DNA from: Streptomyces sp. NRRL S-646
Lineage (GTDB): Bacteria > Actinomycetota > Actinomycetes > Streptomycetales > Streptomycetaceae
Assembly (NCBI RefSeq): GCF_000720765.1
Contig: NZ_JODC01000020.1
Span: 62,001-126,000 of the forward strand
Direction of reading: 5' to 3'
Length of the DNA: 64,000 nucleotides
Part shown: in pieces, positions 22,826 to 30,403 of the stretch
How positions within the stretch are numbered: position 1 is the first letter of the stretch
Layout of the letters: each line of letters starts with the position of its first letter
Position numbers and translations under genes: made by a program
Notes under the pieces: model-generated
What the model was told of the DNA's origin: nothing
What the model saw: the letters and a program-made list of their open reading frames with translations, nothing else
Databases searched by the model: none

Positions 22826-23449
22826 CTACTTGACCCCCACCATGCGCAGCACGAGGTCGGCGTCGAGCGCGCCGACCTCGTCGGGCGTCCAGGGCCCGTC
22901 GACGTTGAACCAGCGGGCGACGTCGATGCAGAGCGACATGACGGCGAGAGTGGTGCCCTTGACGTCCAGCACCTGGAACTCGCCGGACGCGATGCCGTCC
23001 TCGATGATCCCCCGCACCTCCGCGTCGCACTGCCGGCGCAGCGCAAGGATCTCCTCGCGGGCGTCCGGGCCGAGCGAGTCCAGTTCGTACTGCACGACCC
23101 TGGCGGTCGTCCGGCCGCCCGCGTGCCAGCGGACGAAGGAGCTCACGGCGTCGGCGAGCCGCTCGGTCGCGGTGCCCTCGCGCCGGGCCGCCGTCTGCAG
23201 GATCTCCAGGGCCTTCTCGTGGCCGATCCGGCTGATCCGGTGGAGCAGCTCTTCCTTGGTCTTGTAGTGGATGTAGAGCGCGGCAGGGCTCATGCCGGCG
23301 CGGCCCGCGATGTCACGGGTCGTCGTGGCGTGGTACCCGCGCTCGGCGAAGGCCTCCACCGCGGCGATCAGCAGCCGTCGGGCCGCGTCGGGCGTGACCT
23401 CACCCCACGCGGACGTCTCGCCGCCGGCCGTCTCCTCCGCCGTACTCAT
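22826..23449 (-). CDS. TetR/AcrR regulator (MaoC-linked)
   Basis: 207-residue TetR with [30 protein letters not shown] at about 42-68. The ligand domain resembles acyl-CoA-type regulators often found beside MaoC and acyl-CoA dehydrogenases. ATG 23449 follows GAGGGGCGAGCGAGCG; the GTG at 23479 would add ten residues. It converges with maoC (16 bases between stops). Both genes have a CTAAGC...GCT palindrome upstream, so autoregulation plus control of maoC is likely. Confidence 0.87.
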   Translation of the reverse strand: MSTAEETAGGETSAWGEVTPDAARRLLIAAVEAFAERGYHATTTRDIAGRAGMSPAALYIHYKTKEELLHRISRIGHEKALEILQTAARREGTATERLADAVSSFVRWHAGGRTTARVVQYELDSLGPDAREEILALRRQCDAEVRGIIEDGIASGEFQVLDVKGTTLAVMSLCIDVARWFNVDGPWTPDEVGALDADLVLRMVGVK

Positions 23450-23497
23450 CGCTCGCTCGCCCCTCTCGCAGACAGACACCCCACCATACCGCCCAAG

Positions 23498-23513
23498 GTG
23501 AGCGAGCGCTTAG
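23498..23513 (-). promoter_or_regulatory. Probable autoregulatory operator of the MaoC-linked TetR
   Basis: Minus strand CTAAGC-GCTC-GCTCAC, matching 11 of 16 bases of the maoC site, 49 bp before the tetR start. Confidence 0.55.
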
Positions 23514-23520
23514 CGTGGCC

Positions 23521-23562
23521 GCTCAGAGCTTCTCGAAAGGGGCTCAGAGCTTCTCAAAGGGG
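23521..23562. repeat. 21-bp tandem duplication at a gene end
   Basis: GCTCAGAGCTTCTC(G)AAAGGGG occurs at 23521 and 23542. It duplicates the last codons (FEKL-stop) of the adjacent YiaA/B-type gene beyond its stop codon. Confidence 0.75.
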
Positions 23563-23789
23563 TGGTACGCGCGCTCCGTCGCCTCCTGCCGGTCGCGGAT
23601 CACCTTGGCGAGGGTGAAGGCGGAGGTGACGAGGTACAGGACCGCGATCCCGAGGAACGCCCGCACCCAGGCGTCGGCGTTCAGCCGGAAGATACCGATG
23701 GCGGTCGCGGCCATGGCGATCGCGAAGGAGGCGACGGCCTGGCCGTAGAAGGCCGCGGTGTTCTGCTGCTTTCCGGATGTGTCACTCAT
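23544..23789 (-). CDS. YiaA/YiaB two-helix membrane protein
   Basis: 81-residue protein with two transmembrane helices (about 16-34 and 43-63) separated by RLNADAW, the layout of the YiaA/B domain family of unknown function. I start at ATG 23789 (MSDTSGK); an in-frame ATG at 23825 would prepend a Pro/His-rich stretch and lacks a ribosome site. The end of the gene is tandemly duplicated. It lies between the TetR and an acyl-CoA dehydrogenase, both on the same strand. Confidence 0.78.
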   Translation of the reverse strand: MSDTSGKQQNTAAFYGQAVASFAIAMAATAIGIFRLNADAWVRAFLGIAVLYLVTSAFTLAKVIRDRQEATERAYHPFEKL

Positions 23790-23850
23790 GGGGACAAGGG
23801 TCGGCGGATGTGGCCGGCCCCACATCCGCCGAGATACTCAGCTCAGGTAC

Positions 23851-25002
23851 TCAGAACGCCGAAACCCCCGTCAGGGCACGCCCGATGAGCAGTTTCTGGA
23901 TCTGGCTGGTGCCCTCGTAGAGGGTCATCACACGGGCGTCGCGCAGTAGCTTGCCCGCCGGGTACTCGTCGATGTAGCCGTAGCCGCCGAAGACCTGGAG
24001 GGCGTTGTTGGCGGCGCGGACGGCGGCCTCCGAGGCGAAGAGCTTGGCCTTGGACGACTCGACGGCGAAGGACTGCCCGCGGTCGATCAGGTCGGCGACC
24101 CGCCAGGTCAGCAGGCGGGCCGCGTCCACGTCGACGGCGATGTCGCTGATCAGCTCCTGTACGAGCTGGTGCTGCGCGATGGACTTGCCGAACTGCTCGC
24201 GCTCGCCCGCGTACCGCACCGCCGCGTCCAGCGCGGCCTGGGCTATGCCCACACAGCCCGCCGCGACCGACATCCGCCCCTTGGCCAGGGCCGACATGGC
24301 GACCGAGAAGCCCTTGCCCTCCTCCCCCAGCATCGCGGAGGCGGGCACGCGGACGTCCTCCAGGATCAGTTCGGCGGTCGCCTGGCCGCGCAGTCCGAGC
24401 TTGCCGTGGATGGTGCGGCGGGTGAGGCCGGGGGTGTCGGTCGGCACCAGGAAGGCGGAGACGCCCTTGTGGCCGGGGGCGTCGGTGGAGCGGGCGAACA
24501 GCAGCACCACATCGGCCCAGGTGCCATTGGTGATGAACATCTTGGCGCCGTTGATGACGTAGTCGTCGCCGTCGAGCACCGCGCGCGTGGAGAGGTTGCC
24601 GGCGTCGGAGCCGGTGCCCGGCTCGGTGAGGCCGAAGCAGCCGACGTACTCGCCGGAGGTGAGTCCTGGCAGCCACTGCCGCTTCTGATCCTCGCTCCCC
24701 CAGGCGGCGATCGTCTTGGCGACCAGGCCTAGCGACACGGACACGATGCCGCGCACGGAGGAGTCACCGCGCCCGAGCTCCTCCGTGACCAGGCAGTACG
24801 CGAGGTGATCGCCGCCCGAGCCGCCGTACTCCTCGTCGACGGTCAGACCGAGGAAGCCGACCTCGCCGAGCTTCTTCACGATGGACCGGTCGACCTCCTC
24901 GGCCCGGTCCCAGGCGATGACGTTCGGGGCGATCTCGCGGTCCACGAAGTCCTTGGCGAGCCGCCGGACGGCTTCCTGCTCGTCACTGAGCTCCAGATTC
25001 AT
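23851..25002 (-). CDS. Acyl-CoA dehydrogenase
   Basis: 383-residue FAD enzyme of the short/medium-chain acyl-CoA dehydrogenase group. FGLTEPGTGSDAGN (about 123-136), the FITNGTWAD strand, FGKSIAQHQ, the FAD-binding VFGGYGYIDEYPAGKLLRDARV and the catalytic-base motif LYEGTSQIQ are all present. It catalyses the first step of beta-oxidation or branched-chain acyl-CoA oxidation. It is divergent from a tetR 79 bases away, with a shared palindrome (25037-25054) also found upstream of the aldehyde/alcohol dehydrogenase operon. Confidence 0.95.
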   Translation of the reverse strand: MNLELSDEQEAVRRLAKDFVDREIAPNVIAWDRAEEVDRSIVKKLGEVGFLGLTVDEEYGGSGGDHLAYCLVTEELGRGDSSVRGIVSVSLGLVAKTIAAWGSEDQKRQWLPGLTSGEYVGCFGLTEPGTGSDAGNLSTRAVLDGDDYVINGAKMFITNGTWADVVLLFARSTDAPGHKGVSAFLVPTDTPGLTRRTIHGKLGLRGQATAELILEDVRVPASAMLGEEGKGFSVAMSALAKGRMSVAAGCVGIAQAALDAAVRYAGEREQFGKSIAQHQLVQELISDIAVDVDAARLLTWRVADLIDRGQSFAVESSKAKLFASEAAVRAANNALQVFGGYGYIDEYPAGKLLRDARVMTLYEGTSQIQKLLIGRALTGVSAF

Positions 25003-25036
25003 GACCGGTCACCCCACTCGAGATACTGCACATTTA

Positions 25037-25074
25037 AATTAGCACTGCTAGTTTCACTCGCGCAGCCCTACTAT
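25037..25074 (+). promoter_or_regulatory. Shared operator and leaderless tetR promoter
   Basis: AATTAGCACTGCTAGTTT (25037-25054; core TAGCA-C-TGCTA) lies in the divergent gap. It matches 14 of 18 bases at 30274-30291. The -10 TACTAT (25069-25074) sits 7 bases before ATG 25082, implying a leaderless tetR transcript with the operator over the -35. Confidence 0.65.
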
Positions 25075-25081
25075 GTGCGCC

Positions 25082-25723
25082 ATGGCCCGACCGCGCAAGC
25101 CCTTGCTCAGCACCGACCGCATCGTCGAGACGGCACGCGCGCTGGTGGACTCGGAGGGCCTCGCGGCCGTCTCCACGCGTCGGCTCGCCGCGGAACTGGG
25201 GGTGAGCGGGCCCTCGCTCTACAACCACTTCCGCACCAAGGACGAGATCCTGGAGGCGGTCGCCGACTCGGTGAGCGCGCAGGTCGACCTGTCGATGTTC
25301 GAGGACGGCCGCGAGTGGCGGACCGCACTGCACGACTGGGCCGTCTCCTACCGGGCCGCACTGCGCGACCACCCCAACATCGTCCCGGTGCTCGCCCAGG
25401 GGCCGGGGCGCCGTCCCGCCGGACTGCGCCTCGCGGACGCCGTCTACGGCGCGATGGTCGACGCGGGCTGGCCGCCGGCGCAGGCCACCTCCATCGGCGC
25501 GCTGATGCGGTACTTCATCATGGGCTCCGCGCTCGGCTCCTTCGCCGGGGGCTTCGTGGACGACCAGAGCGCGTACGACCCCGCCGACTATCCGCACCTC
25601 GGCCAGGCGCACCTGCTCGCCGAGCAGCAGGAGAAGATCGACGAGCGGGCCTTCGAGACGGGGCTCACGGCTCTCCTCGACGGCCTGGTGCAGCAGTACG
25701 AGCAGGTGAAGCGGGCCGTCTAG
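25082..25723 (+). CDS. TetR regulator of acyl-CoA/aldehyde dehydrogenases
   Basis: 213-residue TetR whose HTH is VSTRRLAAELGVSGPSLYNHFRTKDEI (about 29-55) with the TetR_C_1-like ligand domain (RYFIMGSALGSFAGGF). ATG 25082 was preferred to 25073 because a good -10 (TACTAT) ends 7 bases before it and neither start has a ribosome site, pointing to leaderless translation. The palindrome over its promoter also faces the divergent acyl-CoA dehydrogenase and recurs before the aldehyde dehydrogenase, so it probably represses all three. Confidence 0.88.
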   Translation: MARPRKPLLSTDRIVETARALVDSEGLAAVSTRRLAAELGVSGPSLYNHFRTKDEILEAVADSVSAQVDLSMFEDGREWRTALHDWAVSYRAALRDHPNIVPVLAQGPGRRPAGLRLADAVYGAMVDAGWPPAQATSIGALMRYFIMGSALGSFAGGFVDDQSAYDPADYPHLGQAHLLAEQQEKIDERAFETGLTALLDGLVQQYEQVKRAV

Positions 25724-25725
25724 CC

Positions 25726-25749
25726 ACACTTCGGCGACCGCCGAACTGT
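25726..25749 (+). promoter_or_regulatory. 24-bp palindrome before the ArsR-like gene
   Basis: ACAC-TTCGGCG-AC-CGCCGAA-CTGT; the inner 16 bases are a perfect 7+2+7 palindrome, and three of the four outer pairs match. It begins 2 bases after the TetR stop and ends 21 bases before the ArsR start. It is an autoregulatory operator or the tetR terminator. Confidence 0.55.
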
Positions 25750-25770
25750 CCGTGTCCCATGCTGGGGTGC

Positions 25771-26481
25771 ATGACCACCAGGGAACCCCAGGCCCCTCGG
25801 CTGGCCCGGCTCGCCGGGCTGATCGCCGACGAGACACGGGCCACCTGTCTGCTGGCGCTGCTCGACGGGCGGGCGTGGACCGCCGGTGAGCTGGCGCGGC
25901 ATGCGGGGGTCGCCGCGTCGACGCTGAGCGAACATCTGGGCAAGCTCGTCGCGGGCAACCTCCTCGCGGAGGAGCGACAGGGACGGCACCGGTATGTGCG
26001 CCTTGCCGACGCGCGGGTCGCCCAGCTCGTGGAGGACCTCGCCGCGCAGGTCTCGCCGGGCGCGGCCGCACGGCCACGGAACCTGCGGGAGTCGAGCGCC
26101 GGGTCGGCGATGGCGCGGGGGCGGACTTGTTACGACCATCTGGCCGGGCGGCTGGGGATTGCGGTGACCGATGCGATGACGTTGCGCGGGCTTTTGCGGC
26201 AGGACGCGGGGTTCGCTCTGACCGACGCGGGGGTTCGATGGTTCGACACCATCGGTCTCTCCCTCGACCGCAGGGGCCGGCGGCCGTTGGCCCGTGCGTG
26301 CCTTGACTGGACTGAGCGGCGGCCGCATCTGGCGGGAGTCGCCGGGGCAGCGCTTTGTCGGCATGTGCTGGATTCGGGTTGGTGTGTACGGATCGGCTCC
26401 GAGCGGGCGGTGAAAGTGACTCCGTCGGGTGAGCGGGCGATGCACGACCTGCTGGGCATCGAGGCCGATTCACTGCGGTAG
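25771..26481 (+). CDS. ArsR-family winged-helix regulator
   Basis: 236 residues. The N-terminal winged helix (ARLAGLIADETRATCLLALLDGRAWTAGELARHAGVAASTLSEH, split across ~10-53) is ArsR-type, followed by a long C-terminal domain with CYDHLAGRLG near 117 that is typical of the extended actinobacterial ArsR-like regulators. No CxC metal site is seen in the DNA-binding helix, so it is probably not a classic metal sensor. It is followed 120 bases later by an EamA exporter on the same strand, which it probably regulates. ATG 25771 fits best; ATG 25759 is an alternative. Confidence 0.83.
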   Translation: MTTREPQAPRLARLAGLIADETRATCLLALLDGRAWTAGELARHAGVAASTLSEHLGKLVAGNLLAEERQGRHRYVRLADARVAQLVEDLAAQVSPGAAARPRNLRESSAGSAMARGRTCYDHLAGRLGIAVTDAMTLRGLLRQDAGFALTDAGVRWFDTIGLSLDRRGRRPLARACLDWTERRPHLAGVAGAALCRHVLDSGWCVRIGSERAVKVTPSGERAMHDLLGIEADSLR

Positions 26482-26502
26482 TTGCGAACCTGCTGGTCCG
26501 TC

Positions 26503-26547
26503 GTGGCTGGTCGCGCAGTTCCCCGCGCCCCTTGAGGGGCGCTGCAG
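26503..26547 (+). repeat. Dispersed repeat family B, copy 2 (short form)
   Basis: GTGGCTGGTCGCGCAGTTCC then CCGCGCCCCTTGAGGGGCGC. It forms a strong GCGCCCCTTGAGGGGCGC hairpin that may terminate the ArsR transcript before the EamA gene. Confidence 0.75.
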
Positions 26548-26601
26548 TCACCGTCCGAAATCCGCGAGCCCCAACCTCATTCCCCTCCTAGCCTCTGGAG
26601 C

Positions 26602-27552
26602 ATGATGAACTCCCGTCGTACCGACCTCCTCGCCCCCGCTGCCGCTGCGGTCACCGTCGTGTTGTGGGCCTCCGCCTTCGTCTCGATCCGGAGCGCCGGT
26701 GCTGCTTATTCGCCGGGGGCGTTGGCGCTCGGGCGGCTGTCGGCCGGGGCGATCTCCCTCGGGGCGATCTGGCTGCTACGGCGGGAAGGGTTGCCGCCGC
26801 GAAGCGCCTGGCGGGGGATCGCGATATCCGGGGTGCTCTGGTTCGGGTTCTACATGGTGGTGCTGAACTGGGGGGAGCAGCAGGTCGACGCCGGTACTGC
26901 GGCGCTGGTGGTGAACATCGGGCCCATCCTCATCGCCCTGCTCGGTGCGCGGCTGCTCGGGGATCCGATGCCGCCGCGGCTGCTGGCGGGGATGGCGGTG
27001 TCGTTCGCGGGGGCGGTGGCGGTCGGGCTGTCGATGTCGGGAGGCGGCGGGTCGTCGGTGCTCGGGGTGGTGCTGTGTCTGCTTGCGGCGGTCGGTTATG
27101 CGGGTGGTGTCGTCGCGCAGAAGCCCGCCCTGGCGAAGGCCAGTGCCCTGCAGGTGACGACGTTCGGGTGTCTCGTCGGGGCGGTGGGGTGTCTGCCGTT
27201 CGCCGGGCAGCTGGTGGGCGAGGCGGCCGACGCGCCGCTGTCGGCGACGCTCAACATGGTGTATCTGGGGGTGTTCCCGACCGCTCTCGCCTTCACCACC
27301 TGGGCGTATGCCCTGGCTCGCACGACCGCCAGCCGGATGGGGGCGACCACGTACGCGGTGCCCGCGCTGGTCGTGCTGATGTCGTGGCTGGCGCTCGGTG
27401 AGGTGCCGGGGCTGCTCACGCTGGGCGGCGGTGTGCTGTGCCTGGCGGGCGTCGCGGTTTCCCGGTCGCGGCCGAGGACTGCGGCCGTGCGGGCTGCGGC
27501 GCCGGAGAGCACTCCGGAACCGCAGCCCGAGGGTGCCTCGGAATCAGCCTGA
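26602..27552 (+). CDS. EamA/DMT-family exporter
   Basis: 316-residue drug/metabolite transporter with ten predicted helices arranged as two EamA repeats (first about 10-145, second about 155-290) and a charged Pro/Ser-rich C-terminal tail. Landmarks are VLWASAFVSIRSAG in helix 1 and the end-of-repeat FPTALAFTTWAYALARTTAS. It exports small metabolites or amino acids; the substrate is unknown. Start at tandem ATGs, 26602. The preceding ArsR-like gene is the likely regulator. A short coding remnant lies on the opposite strand at its 3' end. Confidence 0.9.
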   Translation: MMNSRRTDLLAPAAAAVTVVLWASAFVSIRSAGAAYSPGALALGRLSAGAISLGAIWLLRREGLPPRSAWRGIAISGVLWFGFYMVVLNWGEQQVDAGTAALVVNIGPILIALLGARLLGDPMPPRLLAGMAVSFAGAVAVGLSMSGGGGSSVLGVVLCLLAAVGYAGGVVAQKPALAKASALQVTTFGCLVGAVGCLPFAGQLVGEAADAPLSATLNMVYLGVFPTALAFTTWAYALARTTASRMGATTYAVPALVVLMSWLALGEVPGLLTLGGGVLCLAGVAVSRSRPRTAAVRAAAPESTPEPQPEGASESA

Positions 27553-27654
27553 ACGCACCCGGCCCGCAAGGACCTTGATGGACAGCAGGGCGATCACGGA
27601 CAGGGCGATGATGTAGCCGGACAACGGGTGTGCACGATGGTTGTACGGAGCATC
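27544..27654 (-). pseudogene. Possible C-terminal remnant of a membrane protein gene
   Basis: On the minus strand 36 codons read ...HPLSGYIIALSVIALL then SIKVLAGRVRSG and a stop, i.e. one hydrophobic helix with a basic tail, as at the end of a transporter. There is no start codon, and upstream the reading runs directly into dispersed repeat A (27654-27718). It looks like the stump of a gene lost next to a repeat. The family is unidentified, and a chance open frame cannot be excluded. Confidence 0.35.
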
Positions 27655-27718
27655 TGGGGGCTCCGCCCCAAACCCCCATCGGCCTGAACGGCCTCGTCCT
27701 CAAACGCCGGACGGGCTG
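27654..27718 (-). repeat. Dispersed repeat family A, copy 2
   Basis: Reverse-oriented copy of the element at 164-231: the minus strand reads CAGCCCGTCCGGCGTTTGAG, then GACGAGGCCG, then a GGGG/CCCC hairpin (CTGGGGGCTCCGCCCC on plus). It lies downstream of the alcohol dehydrogenase stop and may serve as its terminator. Confidence 0.8.
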
Positions 27719-27734
27719 TAAATGCCAACGCCGG

Positions 27735-28817
27735 TCAGAAGGTGACCAGCGCGCGTCCGCCTCTTCCCGCCAGCATGTTCTCGAACGCCGCCGGGATGCC
27801 GTCCAGGCCGATCCGTTCCGTCACGAGTGCGCCCAGGTCCAGGCGGCCCGCCCGGACGTGCTCGGCCAGCACCGGGAGGTCCTTCGCCGGGTCCGAGTTG
27901 CCGTACACGCATCCCGCGAGGGTCCTGCCCCAGTGGAAGATCTCGAGGGCGTTGAAGGTGACCTGCTGGTCCTTTCCGCCGATGCCGACCACCGTCGTGC
28001 GGCCGCCGCGGCGGGTGGAGTCCCAGGCCGTGCGGATCGTCGACGCACGGCCCACGCATTCGATCGCCACGTCGACGCCTTGCTTGTCGGTCAGTCCGCG
28101 GATCTCCCTGGCCGTCGTCTCGGATGCGACGACGTAGTCCGTGGCGCCTGCGCCGCGCGCCAGCTCCTCCTTCTCCGGGGAGACGTCGACGGCGACGATG
28201 CGTGCGGCGCCCGCGATGCGGGCCGCCTGGAGCGCGGCCAGGCCCACTCCTCCGACGCCGTACACCGCCACCGTCTCGCCCGGCCGGACCTGCGCCGAGT
28301 GGTGGACGGCGCCGTACCCGGTGAGGACCGCGCAGCCCAGGAGGGCGGCGTCCGTGAGGGGGATCCCCTCCGGGAGGGGCAGGACGCAGCCTGCCGAGAC
28401 GACCGTCTCCTCGGCGAACGCGGCGACGTTCAGGCCGGGGTGGAGGTCGGAGCCGTCGGAGGAGCGGTGGGCGTACACGTCCGCGGCGCCGTTCAGGGCG
28501 TTGGCGCACAGCCACACCTCGCCGAGCGTGCAGGCGTGGCAACTGCCGCAGGACGGCGCCCAGTTGAGGACGACCTCGGCGCCGGGCGAGACATGGGTGA
28601 CGCCTTCGCCGACGGCGACGACCGTGCCGGCGCCCTCGTGGCCGAGGACGGCGGGGACCGGCACCCGCATGGTGCCGTTGGACAGGGAGAGGTCGGAGTG
28701 GCACACCCCGGCGGCGGCGAGACGGACGCGGACCTGGCCGGGGCCGGGGTCCGGGAGGTCGATGCCGGTGATCTCCAGCGGGGCACCCACGGCGGGAAGG
28801 ACTGCTGCGCGAACCAT
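27735..28817 (-). CDS. Zinc-dependent alcohol dehydrogenase
   Basis: 360-residue medium-chain dehydrogenase. Catalytic zinc ligands are in GVCHSDL and GHEGAG, the structural zinc loop is CGSCHACTLGEVWLC, the Rossmann motif is VYGVGGVGLAALQAA, and DYVVAS.. GVDVAIECVG follows. The layout with H-x-G-x-D loops is that of class III-like/mycothiol or aryl alcohol dehydrogenases. ATG 28817 follows GAGGAG. It is 11 bases after the aldehyde dehydrogenase stop, so alcohol to aldehyde to acid oxidation is encoded by one operon under the 30274 operator. Confidence 0.93.
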   Translation of the reverse strand: MVRAAVLPAVGAPLEITGIDLPDPGPGQVRVRLAAAGVCHSDLSLSNGTMRVPVPAVLGHEGAGTVVAVGEGVTHVSPGAEVVLNWAPSCGSCHACTLGEVWLCANALNGAADVYAHRSSDGSDLHPGLNVAAFAEETVVSAGCVLPLPEGIPLTDAALLGCAVLTGYGAVHHSAQVRPGETVAVYGVGGVGLAALQAARIAGAARIVAVDVSPEKEELARGAGATDYVVASETTAREIRGLTDKQGVDVAIECVGRASTIRTAWDSTRRGGRTTVVGIGGKDQQVTFNALEIFHWGRTLAGCVYGNSDPAKDLPVLAEHVRAGRLDLGALVTERIGLDGIPAAFENMLAGRGGRALVTF

Positions 28818-28828
28818 GGATACGCTCC

Positions 28829-30217
28829 TCAGAACTGCAGGGACTTGGTCTGGAGGTACTCGGACAGCCCGTGCGTGCCGAGCTCGCGGCCGACGCCCGA
28901 CTGCTTGTAACCGCCGAAGGGGGCAAGGGGGTTGAAGCGGCCGCCGTTGATGTCGACCTGGCCGGTGTCCATACGGCGGGCGAAGGCCACCGCCTCCGCC
29001 TCGTCGCCGGCCCAGACGGCGCCCGCGAGGCCGTAGACCGTGCCGTTGGCGATGCGCAGGGCGTCCTCCTCGTCCTCGTAGCGGAGGATGGACAGGACCG
29101 GGCCGAAGATCTCCTCCTGGGCGATCGTCATCTCGGGGGTGACGTCGGCGAAGACCGTCGGGGAGATGAAGTAGCCCTGCTCGCGCGGGGATTCGGTGCC
29201 GCCGGCGACCAGCCGCGCGCCCTCCGCCAGGCCCTTGTCGATGTAACTGAGCACCCGCGCCCGCTGCTTGGCGTTGACCACCGGGCCGATGCGGTCGCCG
29301 TACTTGGCGGCGGCGGTGGCGGCCAGCCCGACCGCCTCCTCGTACTGGTCCCGGTGGACGAGCATGCGGGTCCAGGCGCTGCACGTCTGCCCGGAGTTGG
29401 ACATGACGTTGGCGACGCCGACATTGACGGCCTTGGCGAGGTCGGCGCTCGGCAGGATGACGTTGGCGGACTTGCCGCCCAGCTCCAGGGCGACCTTCTT
29501 GATCGCGGCGCCAGCCGTCGCGCCGATCTGCCGGCCGACGGCCGTGGAGCCGGTGAAGGAGACCAGGTCGACGCCCGGGTGCTCGGCGAGGGCCTGGCCC
29601 GCGACCGGGCCGAGACCGGTGACCAGGTTGAAGACGCCCGCGGGGACGCCCGCCTCGTGGACCGCCTCGGCGAAGAGCTGCGCGGTGAGCGGGGTGTCCT
29701 CGGCGGGCTTCAGGACCACGGTGCAGCCCGCCGCGAGGGCCGGGGCGACCTTGGCGACGATCTGGTGCAGAGGGTAGTTCCAGGGGGTGATCGCGCCGAC
29801 CACGCCGACCGGCTCCAGGTGGACGGTCGAGTTGCCGGCCTTCTCCTCGAAGGCGTAGGTCGCCGCCAGCTCGGCGTAGGAGCCCGCGACCGCGATCGGC
29901 ACGGCGGCGTGGACGTTCTGCGAGAACTGCAGGGGCGAGCCGAGTTCGGCGGTGACCGTCTCGGCGATCTCGTCCTTGCGGGCCACGAGGACGTCCCTCA
30001 GGGCGGCCAGCCGGGCGGCCCGCTCGGCGGGCGGGGTCGCGGCCCAGGCGGGGAAGGCGGCGCGGGCGGCCCGTACGGCGTGGTCGACATCCGCGGCGGT
30101 ACCGGCGGGAACACGACAAATGACCTGTTCGTCGACCGGGTTCACGACGTCGATCGCGTCCTGGCCTGCGGCGGGGCGCCAGGCACCGCCGATGTACATG
30201 CCGTCGTAAGCCTTCAT
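28829..30217 (-). CDS. NAD(P)-dependent aldehyde dehydrogenase
   Basis: 462-residue ALDH-superfamily enzyme. The base Glu245 is in LELGGKS and the nucleophile Cys279 in [35 protein letters not shown] and the late [10 protein letters not shown] and [15 protein letters not shown] are all present. It oxidises an aldehyde to the acid. It is the first gene of a two-gene operon with the zinc alcohol dehydrogenase. An 18-bp operator resembling the one of the TetR at 25082 lies 56 bp upstream. Confidence 0.95.
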   Translation of the reverse strand: MKAYDGMYIGGAWRPAAGQDAIDVVNPVDEQVICRVPAGTAADVDHAVRAARAAFPAWAATPPAERAARLAALRDVLVARKDEIAETVTAELGSPLQFSQNVHAAVPIAVAGSYAELAATYAFEEKAGNSTVHLEPVGVVGAITPWNYPLHQIVAKVAPALAAGCTVVLKPAEDTPLTAQLFAEAVHEAGVPAGVFNLVTGLGPVAGQALAEHPGVDLVSFTGSTAVGRQIGATAGAAIKKVALELGGKSANVILPSADLAKAVNVGVANVMSNSGQTCSAWTRMLVHRDQYEEAVGLAATAAAKYGDRIGPVVNAKQRARVLSYIDKGLAEGARLVAGGTESPREQGYFISPTVFADVTPEMTIAQEEIFGPVLSILRYEDEEDALRIANGTVYGLAGAVWAGDEAEAVAFARRMDTGQVDINGGRFNPLAPFGGYKQSGVGRELGTHGLSEYLQTKSLQF

Positions 30218-30273
30218 CGTGCTCCTCCGAGGCGGGGACGTCGTCCGCGTGACAACCTATCGACAGGCACACA

Positions 30274-30291
30274 AACTAGCGCCGGTAGTTT
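30274..30291 (-). promoter_or_regulatory. Operator shared with the 25037 site
   Basis: AACTAGCGCCGGTAGTTT (given on plus), 14 of 18 positions identical to 25037-25054. It lies about 60 bp before the aldehyde dehydrogenase start. It probably binds the TetR at 25082-25723. Confidence 0.62.
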
Positions 30292-30310
30292 TCAACCGCC
30301 AGATCGGCAC

Positions 30311-30369
30311 CGCCCTGAAGGGGCGCGGGGAACTGCGCGACAAGCCACAACGGAGCCGCAGACTCCGAT
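30311..30369 (-). repeat. Dispersed repeat family B, copy 3
   Basis: On the minus strand: ...TTGTCGCGCAGTTCC then CCGCGCCCCTTCAGGG. It lies between the ABC ATPase stop and the aldehyde dehydrogenase promoter and can fold as a terminator for neither or both. Confidence 0.75.
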
Positions 30370-30403
30370 CAACCCATCCCGGCACCCCCTGCGGAGCAAA
30401 ACC

